Assembly: GCA_934660915.1 (NCBI GenBank)
Contig: CAKUIF010000001.1
Location: 124,001-188,000 of the forward strand
Direction: 5' to 3'
Length of the DNA stretch: 64,000 nt
DNA from: an uncultured Olsenella sp.
Lineage (GTDB): Bacteria > Actinomycetota > Coriobacteriia > Coriobacteriales > Atopobiaceae
The number at the start of each line of letters is the position of its first letter. The first letter of the stretch is position 1. The position numbers were made by a program, and so were the translations under genes. A model generated the notes under the pieces. That model ran no database searches. It saw only the letters and a list, made by a program, of their open reading frames with translations, and was not told the DNA's origin. Shown one piece after another: positions 14,987 to 22,778 of this stretch.

Positions 14987-17272
14987 CTACTCTTTTGACG
15001 TGTAGTAGCCCTCGCCGATGTCGTCATAGTAAAGGCCCGCGTTGTGGGCAACGGCGGTAAGCAGCGCGAGCGGACATTCGATGCCGTATTCCATTTCCAG
15101 CAATAAGACGAGCCCCTCTTTGTCCAGGCCCCCATGGGCAGAAACCACATGTCGAAGGAAATCCGCCGCCGTGAAGCTCCGCGCCTCGCCGACCAAAAAA
15201 CCCTTGGTTCCGGCGAATTTGCAAACCTTCGCACACCCCTCAAGCACAATCAAGCTCTCGTAGAAGGGCGTCGGCAACTGAAGTTCGACCAACGGATGCG
15301 AGAACCCCGGATCAGCGTGCAGGCTCGCCACCGTGAACGGCTCGCCGGGAATCGCCGCCTCGACGGCAGCGCGCCCGTACGAAGATATGTCCGCGAGGCT
15401 GGCGCCCGTGGCTTTGCGCAAATGGCTCGAGGTGGCAAAGCCGCTCGAATCGTAGACAAGCTCCTGATAGCACTCCAGGCGACGCCTGAGCACCGCCCTG
15501 AACTCGGGGTGCCTCGTCACCGCCTCCTCGAACCCCGCGTCACCGACCGAGAAGTAGGGCGTGCCGGAAAGGAGCTCCTCGAAGTAGGTCGACGGAACCA
15601 CCTCAAGGCCAAAGAAGAGGCCGTGGCTCTCGAAATAGCCGAGCTTCAGTGCCTCGCCGGTCAGCCTCCCGCCGCCCTGAGGGAACCTGTACTCGAAGCG
15701 GTCGCGAACCAGACCGGCATCGCAGCACTTGCCGCGCAGAGCCCGCTTGAGGTACTCAAGCTCCTCTGCCGGGTACTGGGCATGGGCGAACGCAGACGCA
15801 GCTCCGTGGGCAACCGCCGCCCCGGATTCGGCCTCCATGGCCGCCTCGATTCTCGCGCGGGCCTCGGCCCTTGCCCTGGCAACCGCAGCCTCCTCGGCCT
15901 CCTTTTGCGCCATGGCCTCGGCCCTGACGCGCGCCTTGGCCCAAGCCTTCCTCCTAGCCCTGTCGGCAAAGATGTCGTCCGCGAACAGCTCGATCCACGT
16001 GCCCGCAGTCTTGGCCGGAAAGCCGAACTCCTTCTCGTATCTGCGAGCCAGCTCCCCCACCGTCATATCGCCGCGCGGTTCCACGAACCGTCTGACTTGC
16101 TCGCGGCGGTCGATTTTGCCGAACCCGACGGACAGGTTGTCGCCAAACTTAGGCGCACCCTCCCTGCCGAGATATGCGCGACGATAGATCTCGAAGAGCT
16201 GCTCCGGGGAGCCCACACCCGACTCGGACATGAGGGGCTTCGCCTTTGCAAAGAAGTGCCTCGCGGAGTACTCACAGCCAGCCTTTGCTGTTTGCTCGAG
16301 ATAGTTCAGGAGCGCGGGGGCATGCCTCTTCCAGTCGTAGGCCCAAAACGAGCTCGGGCCCGCCAAAACCACCTTCTTTCCTCTGTCGAGCTGCTTTCTA
16401 AGCTCGGCTGAAGAAGGCAGGGCGGAAGGCGGGATGGACGCCTTGCGGCATAGGGTATTGAATCTCTTGATGAAGACGCCGAACTCAACGAGCTCCCCTT
16501 CGGAGAACTGCGCCAGCGCATCGGCAACGAATTTGACGACGAAGTCGTCGCGATGACGCGCCCTTGAGGAGGACGTGGCCTCGCGTGAGGCCCGGGCAGC
16601 CTGCTTTGCGGCGCGCCGCTGTTCGCGGCGCTCGTCTGCCTTGGCCTGGTCCGCCCGCCGCGACTGTGCCGGCAGCGAATCCCTTTGCCCTCGCTCGGGC
16701 GCAAAGGAGGTCGCGCGCTCGGCCCGCGCACCATCCCGCGCCTCGGCGCGATCCATCCAACGGTCCTCTCGGCGACGCCTCGCATCAGCCGGCCCCTCAG
16801 GCGTCGACGCCCTATGATGCCCCGGCGCCTGCTCGGAAACAAGCGGCCCACAGGAGGACCTTTGGCACTCCCGCGCTTTCTGGCGCTCCGCCCTGCGGCG
16901 CGCCTGGTCGGACACAGCGGCATAGGCCGACGACGTGGCAGACGTCGACATAACCTGCGATCCGAAGCGAATCTGCAGCAGTTCGTAGACGCCCTCGGTC
17001 TGCCCGGTAACGCCGCAGAACTCGGTCTTGCTCTTTGCCGCCAAGAAGGCCATGCGGTGTCTGTCCTCGGCAAACGCGAGCCGCTTGTCGCGGAGCTCAA
17101 GCAGCACCGTCCGCACGTCGGCGAGCGGCAAGCCGAGGTCGCGCGCGCACTCGGTCATCGGCGTGCCCGAGAAGAACTGCAGGTAGATGTCTTTCTTTGG
17201 GCTCGGCTGCCTAAGAGCCCAGCTCAAAAAGCCGGGGCATATCTGGTCGATGCCTATCGGCTTCTTCGCCAT
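14987..17272 (-). CDS. Large orphan protein with helix-turn-helix-like modules and an Arg/Ala-rich linker
   Basis: This 761-residue protein starts MAKKPIGIDQICPGFLSWAL. Residues 20-70 look like a winged-helix or sigma-4-like module (CARDLGLPLADVRTVLLELR). A highly charged Arg/Ala/Glu segment follows (about 110-230). Globular blocks follow: FVVKFVADALAQFSEGELV, then GDMTVGELARRYEKEFGFP (another helix-turn-helix-like stretch) before an Ala/Glu/Arg coiled coil (RAEAMAQKEAEEAAVARARA) and a C-terminal 280-residue domain. I recognise no family. The start is uncertain: an in-frame ATG at 17398 exists, and neither has a strong Shine-Dalgarno sequence. It is monocistronic and borders the repeat field on its 3' side. 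Confidence 0.7.
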   Translation of the reverse strand: MAKKPIGIDQICPGFLSWALRQPSPKKDIYLQFFSGTPMTECARDLGLPLADVRTVLLELRDKRLAFAEDRHRMAFLAAKSKTEFCGVTGQTEGVYELLQIRFGSQVMSTSATSSAYAAVSDQARRRAERQKARECQRSSCGPLVSEQAPGHHRASTPEGPADARRRREDRWMDRAEARDGARAERATSFAPERGQRDSLPAQSRRADQAKADERREQRRAAKQAARASREATSSSRARHRDDFVVKFVADALAQFSEGELVEFGVFIKRFNTLCRKASIPPSALPSSAELRKQLDRGKKVVLAGPSSFWAYDWKRHAPALLNYLEQTAKAGCEYSARHFFAKAKPLMSESGVGSPEQLFEIYRRAYLGREGAPKFGDNLSVGFGKIDRREQVRRFVEPRGDMTVGELARRYEKEFGFPAKTAGTWIELFADDIFADRARRKAWAKARVRAEAMAQKEAEEAAVARARAEARARIEAAMEAESGAAVAHGAASAFAHAQYPAEELEYLKRALRGKCCDAGLVRDRFEYRFPQGGGRLTGEALKLGYFESHGLFFGLEVVPSTYFEELLSGTPYFSVGDAGFEEAVTRHPEFRAVLRRRLECYQELVYDSSGFATSSHLRKATGASLADISSYGRAAVEAAIPGEPFTVASLHADPGFSHPLVELQLPTPFYESLIVLEGCAKVCKFAGTKGFLVGEARSFTAADFLRHVVSAHGGLDKEGLVLLLEMEYGIECPLALLTAVAHNAGLYYDDIGEGYYTSKE

Positions 17273-17535
17273 CGCGCGCCCTGCACCCCCAACCAAGAAA
17301 GACACCGTCTCCGTGCGCTTTGCCAATAGGCATAGTATGGCGAAGGGTTGACACGCACCCTCCGACATTTTTATCAGCAGCCCGAATAGCCTCGTCAAGG
17401 GCCCACGGCCACCGTCGCATCCGCCACCGGCAAATAATGTCGGTCCCGCGGATTCAGCCCGCGGCTGAGCACTCCCGCGCCCCGCCGAAATATCATGGGC
17501 TATGGCGAATTCTCGCCGTTCAAAGGAGCGCTTAC

Positions 17536-17760
17536 ATGGGTGTCCTGTTTTTGGTCTTCTTTTCCGTCCTTGCCGTGAAGCTCGTCTTTCGGCTCGGGCT
17601 ATTTACCCTGCGGCTCCTCGCCTACGCCGTCATCGGCCTCGGCGCGCTCATCGCGCTGAGCTTCCTCTACATCGGCTTCGCCACCGGCCTCTTCCAGATC
17701 ATCTTTGGCATCTGCGTCGCCGGCACCTTCATGCTGCTGGCAGGGCTTCTTAACTGGTAG
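17536..17760 (+). CDS. Small two-span membrane protein
   Basis: A 74-residue protein starts at an ATG preceded by AAAGGAG (8 bases away). It is almost entirely hydrophobic, with two or three spans (GVLFLVFFSVLAVKLVF and FGICVAGTFMLLAGLLNW near the end). Upstream in-frame codons to 17320 have no ribosome-binding site and a different composition. It is a single gene ending in a strong bidirectional terminator. No function can be assigned. Confidence 0.65.
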   Translation: MGVLFLVFFSVLAVKLVFRLGLFTLRLLAYAVIGLGALIALSFLYIGFATGLFQIIFGICVAGTFMLLAGLLNW

Positions 17761-17782
17761 CGGCCGCACGTCCAACGCAAAA

Positions 17783-17812
17783 GCGGGGCCGAGCATCCAT
17801 GCCCGGCCCCGC
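17783..17812. terminator. Bidirectional terminator
   Basis: GCGGGGCCG (17783-17791) pairs with CGGCCCCGC (17804-17812) around a 12-base loop, between the convergent small membrane protein gene and the ADP-ribosylglycohydrolase gene. Confidence 0.75.
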
Positions 17813-17844
17813 GCCCATTTATCTGGCTCGTTCAAGCAACGCCC

Positions 17845-18627
17845 CTAAAACAGGCACTCCTCGATAACGTCCTTGCCGCGCAGCAAAGACAACCACTCCG
17901 CCGGGATCCCGTCCTCGCCGTAGACGATGCCGGCGAGCGCGCCCGCGACGGCAGCCGTCGTGTCGGTGTCGTCGCCGAGGTTGACGGCGGCGAGCACGCA
18001 ATCCGCGTAGCTGTGCGTGTTCGCGAGGCACCAAAGCGCCGCCTCGAAGGTGTAGAGGACGTAGCCGCCCGAGAGGATCTCGCTGCAAGACTTGCCGACG
18101 CTCACGCCGCAGCCCGACGCGACCTCGCGCGGCGAGGCGCCCGCGATGAGCTCGCGGGCGGCGTGCACCATCCGCACGCAGGCCTCGGTCGAGGTCGAGT
18201 GCGCGTGCGTGATCGTCGAGACGGCGCGGACCTCGTCGTCGGTCGCGTCCGTGAACGCGAGCGGAACGGTGCGCATGAGCGAGCCGTTACCGTTGTCCCT
18301 CTCGCCGCAAAGGCCGTGACCGAGGCGCAGCGCCGAGGCCGTCACGGCGCCGATGTCAAAGAGCCGCCCGCACGTGTACGCGCTTTCGCGATACCACAGC
18401 ACGAACTTCGCTCGGATATCGTCGACGTCAATGCGCCCCAGCTCACGATAGCTGTCGCATATGGCGAGCATCATCGAGGTGTCGTCGCTCCAGGTGCCCG
18501 CCGGCTGGCCGTGCGTGCCGTTGCCGACCATCCCCGTGCACTCGAAGGTGCCGCGGGCGCGGAACTCGAACGGCACGCCGAGCGCGTCGCCGACGGCTTG
18601 CCCGTATACGCAGTCGCGCAGGCTCAC
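17845..18627 (-). CDS. ADP-ribosylglycohydrolase family protein
   Basis: This 260-residue protein belongs to the DraG/ARH family, which removes ADP-ribose from proteins or hydrolyses related glycosides. Metal-binding signatures are clear: GTWSDDTSMMLAICDS near the N-terminus, NGNGSLMRTVPLAF in the middle and AAVNLGDDTDTTAAVAGALAG near the C-terminus. I prefer the GTG at 18627 because AGAAGGA stands 5 bases before it. A GTG at 18642 that overlaps the stop of the upstream small gene is the alternative. It is translationally coupled to that 44-residue gene. The target is unknown; no ADP-ribosyltransferase is visible nearby. Confidence 0.88.
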   Translation of the reverse strand: MSLRDCVYGQAVGDALGVPFEFRARGTFECTGMVGNGTHGQPAGTWSDDTSMMLAICDSYRELGRIDVDDIRAKFVLWYRESAYTCGRLFDIGAVTASALRLGHGLCGERDNGNGSLMRTVPLAFTDATDDEVRAVSTITHAHSTSTEACVRMVHAARELIAGASPREVASGCGVSVGKSCSEILSGGYVLYTFEAALWCLANTHSYADCVLAAVNLGDDTDTTAAVAGALAGIVYGEDGIPAEWLSLLRGKDVIEECLF

Positions 18628-18641
18628 GGTAGTCCTTCTCA

Positions 18642-18776
18642 CTACATCCCCGCCTCAATCATTGCCCTTGCCCGCCGCAGCCCCTCAATCGCCTCGGCCA
18701 TCTCCTGCAAAAGGCCGTCGACGTCGTCAACGAGGTTGAGGTCATCGAGCGTGGCTCCGTAGTTGGTTTCGTCCAT
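18642..18776 (-). CDS. Acidic 44-residue protein coupled to the ADP-ribosylglycohydrolase
   Basis: An ATG at 18776 follows GGGAGGA. The peptide starts MDETNYGATLDDLNLVDDVD and ends in a helical AIEGLRRARAMIEAGM segment. The TAG stop (18644-18642) shares a base with a GTG start of the downstream gene, so the two are co-translated. The N-terminal half is strongly acidic and the C-terminal half is a likely amphipathic helix. I do not recognise it. It could be a partner or regulator of the hydrolase, but only linkage supports that. Confidence 0.6.
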   Translation of the reverse strand: MDETNYGATLDDLNLVDDVDGLLQEMAEAIEGLRRARAMIEAGM

Positions 18777-18914
18777 TATGTCCTCCCTTCGGACAACAGT
18801 GCAAACCATTGTATGGTCTCGGCCGCGCACGGAGGGATGCAAGAAGGCGAGCGGCCGCGTGTTGCGCGTGGGCGGGCAGGCACTTCTTGCCCGCTTCCCC
18901 GCCCCTCACCGATT

Positions 18915-18982
18915 GATTATCAACCGAAACCGGCGCAAAAAGCTGGAGAGAAGGACTTTTGCACCGGTTTCGGTTGCTAATC
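18915..18982. repeat. 26-16-26 hairpin element, copy 1
   Basis: Arms at 18915-18940 and 18957-18982 (GATTA.CAACCGAAACCGG and GCAAAA) pair over 24 of 26 positions around a 16-base loop containing GAGAGAAGGAC. It lies between divergent start codons (18776 and 19077), so it is a 5' element here. Confidence 0.85.
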
Positions 18983-19076
18983 GCGGACAGAAGGCACGCG
19001 ACGGCGCATCGCCTCCGCCAACCGGCGTACCATAGCCCGCGACACCGCTCGAATCCCACCCGGCAGGAGGCCGCAC

Positions 19077-20045
19077 ATGAAAAAGGGAAGCTCACACGTT
19101 CTGGAGGTCGGCGGAGAGGGTCCGCTCCTTGTTATCCACGGCGGCGCGGGCCGGCGCCTGCACGAGATGTCGCCTGAGCAGCGGGCGGAGACCGACGCCG
19201 CACTGGCACGGGCCGTCGAGGCCGGCTACGCGCTTCTATCCGAGGGGGCCAGCGCGCTCGAGGCCGTCATCGCCGCCGTGCACGTGATGGAGGACGAGCC
19301 GTGCTTCAACGCGGGCCGCGGCGCCGCGCTCACGCTCGACGGGCGCGCCGAGATGGACAGCTGCGTCATGCTCGGCGACGGCTCCACCGGCGCGGCCTGC
19401 GGGCTCACGACCGCCCGCCATCCCGTCGACGTGGCGCGCGCCGTCATGGAGAGGACGCCTCACGCGCTCTTCTCGTCGCCGTCGAAGGAACGGCTCGAGG
19501 AGTGGGGCGTCGAGCAGGTCGACCCCTCCTACTTCGTGACCGAGCAGCGAGAAGCCCAGCTCACGGAGTTCAAGGAACTCGAGGCGGCGCGGCAAACGAG
19601 CGCCGAGGCGCAGGCGCGCGCCCAGGCTGCCGAGGACGCCCGCCACGGCACCGTGGGCGCGGTCGCGCGCGACGCCCGTGGCCGGATCGCGGCCGCAACG
19701 TCCACGGGCGGCATCACGGGCCAGCAGCCCGGCCGCGTCGGCGACTCCCCCATCTGCGGCGCGGGCACCTACGCTGACCAGCGCACGGTTGCCGTAAGCT
19801 GCACCGGAACGGGCGAGAAGTTCATCCAAGAGGTGGCCGCCCACCAGGTAAGCGCCCGCATGGCCTTCGGCGGGCAGGGGCTCGCGGACGCCGCGGCCGC
19901 GATGCTCGACGCCGTCGACGGGCGCGGCGGCAGCGGCGGCGTCATTGCCGTCCCGGCCGCCGGCGCAGGCGCCATCGGCTTCACCGACGGCGCGCAGATG
20001 AACTACGCCTGGGCCTGGCGCGACGAGCGCGTCACGCACGAGTAG
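19077..20045 (+). CDS. Isoaspartyl peptidase/L-asparaginase, Ntn-hydrolase type
   Basis: This 322-residue protein is a plant-type asparaginase (peptidase family T2) that matures by self-cleavage. The cleavage site is the HGTVGAVARD segment, where Thr becomes the new N-terminal nucleophile. Other family blocks are LLVIHGGAGRRLHEMSPEQR, FNAGRGAALTLDGRAEMD and AAATSTGGITGQQPGRVGDS. An AGGAGG precedes the ATG at 19077 by eight bases. It hydrolyses isoaspartyl peptides or asparagine. The linker before the cleavage site is rich in Glu, Ala and Gln, as in other members. The gene is monocistronic, bracketed by two copies of the 26-16-26 hairpin. Confidence 0.9.
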   Translation: MKKGSSHVLEVGGEGPLLVIHGGAGRRLHEMSPEQRAETDAALARAVEAGYALLSEGASALEAVIAAVHVMEDEPCFNAGRGAALTLDGRAEMDSCVMLGDGSTGAACGLTTARHPVDVARAVMERTPHALFSSPSKERLEEWGVEQVDPSYFVTEQREAQLTEFKELEAARQTSAEAQARAQAAEDARHGTVGAVARDARGRIAAATSTGGITGQQPGRVGDSPICGAGTYADQRTVAVSCTGTGEKFIQEVAAHQVSARMAFGGQGLADAAAAMLDAVDGRGGSGGVIAVPAAGAGAIGFTDGAQMNYAWAWRDERVTHE

Positions 20046-20091
20046 CGCCATCGCCCGTGCGCCCTTCTTGCTGCCACACCGCCCACCCATC

Positions 20092-20159
20092 GATTAGCAA
20101 CCGAAACCCGTGCAAAACGTTGGAAAGAAGGGCTTTTGCGCCGGTTTCGGTTGCTAATC
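20092..20159. repeat. 26-16-26 hairpin element, copy 2
   Basis: Arms 20092-20117 and 20134-20159 pair over 24 of 26 positions. The loop is CGTTGGAAAGAAGGGC. It lies in the 197-base gap between two + strand genes, closely after the CTTCTTGC octamer at 20064. Confidence 0.85.
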
Positions 20160-20242
20160 GCCCGCGCGGCGCGCGCCCAGCCGACTGTTCCCCCTCCCCG
20201 CCATGGGATAATGGCCCTCGTGCCCGCGACGAAGGAGGCCTC

Positions 20243-21085
20243 GTGCTCTTTGACTACCACGTCCACACCGGATACTCCGACGACAGCGTCTATCCCCTGC
20301 GCCAGGTGGCCCTCGACGCCATCCGCCTGAACATCGGCGAGCTGTGCTTCACCGACCATGTCGACTACGGCATCAAGCCCGATTGGGACAATCCGACCGG
20401 TGCGCGCTTCGAGGCAGGCAGGCCCCTGACCAACTGCCCCTATGAGCCCTACTTCGCCGAGATCGACGCCGTCCGCAACGAGCTCGGCCGTTACCTGGAC
20501 ATCCGCGCGGGCCTCGAGCTCGGCGTCCAGAGCCACACCTTCGAGCAGAACGCGACGCTCGTCGAGCGCTACCGCGAAAAGCTCGACTTTGTCATCTGCT
20601 CGATCCACCAGGTCGGCAACAAAGAGTTCTGGAACAACGAGTTCCAGGAGGGCCTCACGCAGGACGAGGTCAACATCGGCCACTACGAGGAGATGCTCGC
20701 CGTCGTCCGCGGTTTCCACGACTACTGCGTGCTCGGCCACCTCGACTCCATCCGCCGCTACGACCCCTTCGGCGACTACCCGTTCGAGCGCGTGCGCGAC
20801 GTCGTGGCCGCGATCCTCGAGCAGGTCATCGCCGACGGGAAGGGCATCGAGGTCAACACCTCCGGCATCCGCTACGGCATGGGCGACTTCCACCCCGCCC
20901 GGCAGGTCCTCGAGCTCTACCACGACCTCGGCGGCACCATCGTCACCGTCGGCTCCGACTCTCACAAGCCCGAGCACCTCGGCTCCTACCTGCGCGCCGC
21001 CCAGGCCGAGCTCACCGAGATCGGCTTTGCCGGCATCACGACCTTCAAGAACATGGAACCCGCGCTCGTCCCGTTCAACGAGTAG
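20243..21085 (+). CDS. PHP-domain histidinol-phosphatase family protein
   Basis: This 280-residue protein starts at a GTG with AAGGAGG four bases upstream. The PHP metal-dependent phosphoesterase motifs are present in order: DYHVHTGYSDDS, CFTDHVDYG, LDFVICSIHQVG, VLGHLDSIRRYDP and TVGSDSHKPEHLGSY. It matches the HisK/HisJ histidinol-phosphatase group, which removes phosphate from L-histidinol phosphate. No his genes are nearby, so another phosphoester substrate is possible. It is flanked by copies 2 and 3 of the 26-16-26 hairpin. Confidence 0.85.
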   Translation: MLFDYHVHTGYSDDSVYPLRQVALDAIRLNIGELCFTDHVDYGIKPDWDNPTGARFEAGRPLTNCPYEPYFAEIDAVRNELGRYLDIRAGLELGVQSHTFEQNATLVERYREKLDFVICSIHQVGNKEFWNNEFQEGLTQDEVNIGHYEEMLAVVRGFHDYCVLGHLDSIRRYDPFGDYPFERVRDVVAAILEQVIADGKGIEVNTSGIRYGMGDFHPARQVLELYHDLGGTIVTVGSDSHKPEHLGSYLRAAQAELTEIGFAGITTFKNMEPALVPFNE

Positions 21086-21158
21086 GAAGCCTTGCCCTGC
21101 GGGAGAGCACCCGAGCCAAGAAGCCCTTCTTGCCGCCCACTCCCCCGCCCCGCCGATC

Positions 21159-21226
21159 GATTAGCAGCCGAAACCCGTGCAAAACGCTGGAAAGAAGGGC
21201 TTTTGCGCCGGTTTCGGTTGCTAATC
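21159..21226. repeat. 26-16-26 hairpin element, copy 3
   Basis: Arms 21159-21184 and 21201-21226 and a loop CGCTGGAAAGAAGGGC. It differs from copy 2 at only two positions outside the flanks. It sits 41 bases before the next start codon. Confidence 0.85.
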
Positions 21227-21266
21227 GCCCCGCAGCAACACGCACCCCCAACCCCAAGGAGTCCCC

Positions 21267-22397
21267 ATGCCCGCGCCGCAGCTCGCCGATAAAGAGAAGC
21301 GCCAGATCCTGCGCTACTGCGCCTACCCCAAGATCGCCACCGCTGCCCTCGCCATGTCGTTCGCGAGCGCCGTTTTGATCCTCCCCCTCGAGATGGTCGA
21401 CGACCTTGTCTTCCATAACAAGGGCTTCGACCCGGCGGGCCTCTACACCGCCCTCGTGTTCGTCGCGCTCAACCTGGTGGTCTTCTGTTACTGCGCGCTC
21501 AGCCCCAAGTTCGGGATGCGCGGCGAGCAGTGGCGCTCGCTGCAGGAGCGGCTTTGCGTCTCCCAGACCGAGTCCGACCGCTCGGCGCAGGTCGCGGGCG
21601 TGCTCGCCGCGCAGGCCGCGGGTCGCCTGCTCAAGAACAGCGACAGCGACGCCGCGCGCGGCCTCGGCGACGCGGCCGAGATAGCCGGCGCCGTGGGCGC
21701 GATTGCCACCGCAGCGGACATCCTCTTGGAGATATCCAACAACGCCGAGGCAATGGCGGAGGCCTATGGGCTGACCGTGCCCAGCGCAAAAAAGCAGATC
21801 ATCGCCTTCGTCGCCGTGCCGATCGCCGTAATCGTCGGCGCCTACGTCCCGCAGTTCGCGCGCGGCAGCCAGGAACTCGAGGCGAGGACCTCGGCGGCGG
21901 CGGAGCAGCTCGCGCTCGCCGAGGCCGCGTTCGGCCCCGTCTGCGAGCGCGTCGCGGCGGACGACCCCTACGAACGCTACCAGGACTACGGATACCGCGC
22001 GATCGCTTACCTGCGCGATGGCGACGAGGGGGCGCAGGAGGCCTACGCCTACCTCGCGTTTAACGAGGAGGGCACCCTCACGGGGGTCGACTACTGCGAG
22101 GAGATCGATCCGGACGCGAGCCTCGAGGAGAACCTCGCCCGTGCTGAGAAGGACTTCGCGGAGCTCTGCGCCCCTCTTTCCGGCTCGGGCATCCGCGCCG
22201 AGAACGAGGCCCTGTACACTTCGTGCGCCATACCCGACGACTTCAAGGAGGCCTTCCTCGCCGGATCTATCTACGAGGAGGTCCGCGTCTCCTCCTCCGA
22301 CGGCCCTGTGAAGACATGGTGCTCCTTCGACACGGAGCCCGAGGCGGACTTCGACGAGTTCACGCGCCCGACCATCCGCCTCTCGTTCGGGTCGTAG
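21267..22397 (+). CDS. Membrane-anchored protein of unknown function
   Basis: This 376-residue protein has a cytoplasmic start (MPAPQLADKEKRQILRYCAY), two spans at about 23-45 and 60-80, a long helical Ala-rich segment, a third span at about 175-195 (IIAFVAVPIAVIVGAYVP) and a 180-residue acidic C-terminal domain. An AAGGAG stands 10 bases before the ATG. There are no catalytic motifs I recognise. It is the last gene of a + strand run and ends in a terminator. Likely lineage-restricted. Confidence 0.7.
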   Translation: MPAPQLADKEKRQILRYCAYPKIATAALAMSFASAVLILPLEMVDDLVFHNKGFDPAGLYTALVFVALNLVVFCYCALSPKFGMRGEQWRSLQERLCVSQTESDRSAQVAGVLAAQAAGRLLKNSDSDAARGLGDAAEIAGAVGAIATAADILLEISNNAEAMAEAYGLTVPSAKKQIIAFVAVPIAVIVGAYVPQFARGSQELEARTSAAAEQLALAEAAFGPVCERVAADDPYERYQDYGYRAIAYLRDGDEGAQEAYAYLAFNEEGTLTGVDYCEEIDPDASLEENLARAEKDFAELCAPLSGSGIRAENEALYTSCAIPDDFKEAFLAGSIYEEVRVSSSDGPVKTWCSFDTEPEADFDEFTRPTIRLSFGS

Positions 22398-22410
22398 GGC
22401 AAGACGCAAA

Positions 22411-22442
22411 AGCGCCGCCGGTCCTGGGAGACCGACGGCGCT
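22411..22442. terminator. Terminator downstream of the membrane-anchored protein
   Basis: AGCGCCGCCGGTC (22411-22423) pairs with GACCGACGGCGCT (22430-22442) with one mismatch and a 6-base loop. It is T-rich on its minus-strand exit (cttttgcg) and less so on the + exit, so it may serve both directions. Confidence 0.75.
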
Positions 22443-22447
22443 GCCTT

Positions 22448-22620
22448 TGCCTCAAGTCGGTGCGGGGAGAGGGTCCGCTTTCCGCTCGCGGCGAAGTTAA
22501 CAACAAGATGCCCGGTTACCATGCCGGAGCCGTGTGGGGGCACGGGCTCCACCGGTGATGCCGCCCGCGTTAGGGGGACGCTGTGCGGCGCATCGTGTGC
22601 TGTAGATAGAATAAGTTCAC
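22448..22620. other. GC-rich unexplained segment, possible structured RNA
   Basis: Between the convergent ends of two genes lies about 170 bases with no coding frame. It contains a bulged hairpin (GGAGCCGTG at 22526-22534 with CACGGGCTCC at 22541-22550). The neighbouring terminator has its better T-run on the minus strand, which would fit a short minus-strand RNA. Just to the right the DNA turns AT-rich (22600-22680), as at a promoter. I match it to no riboswitch or known RNA. Confidence 0.3.
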
Positions 22621-22705
22621 TCGGGTTAACTTGAATAGTAAACCTTGTCTAACACATAATGCACACAATCTAGTGGGGATTACACGACTCCCCGCCCTGC
22701 GATTT

Positions 22706-22768
22706 CAGCCTGTCTGATTTGGCAGCTTTTTCAGCCTGTCTGATTTGGCAGTCAAATCAGACAGGCTG
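22706..22768. repeat. CAGCCTGTCTGATTT element, locus 1
   Basis: Two tandem units CAGCCTGTCTGATTTGGCAG (22706-22725 and 22732-22751, period 26) are followed by an inverted one (AAATCAGACAGGCTG, 22754-22768). Unit two and the inverted unit form a perfect 15-bp stem with a 7-base loop. It lies just past the P-type ATPase stop codon. Confidence 0.85.
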
Positions 22769-22778
22769 AATTTGCAGG

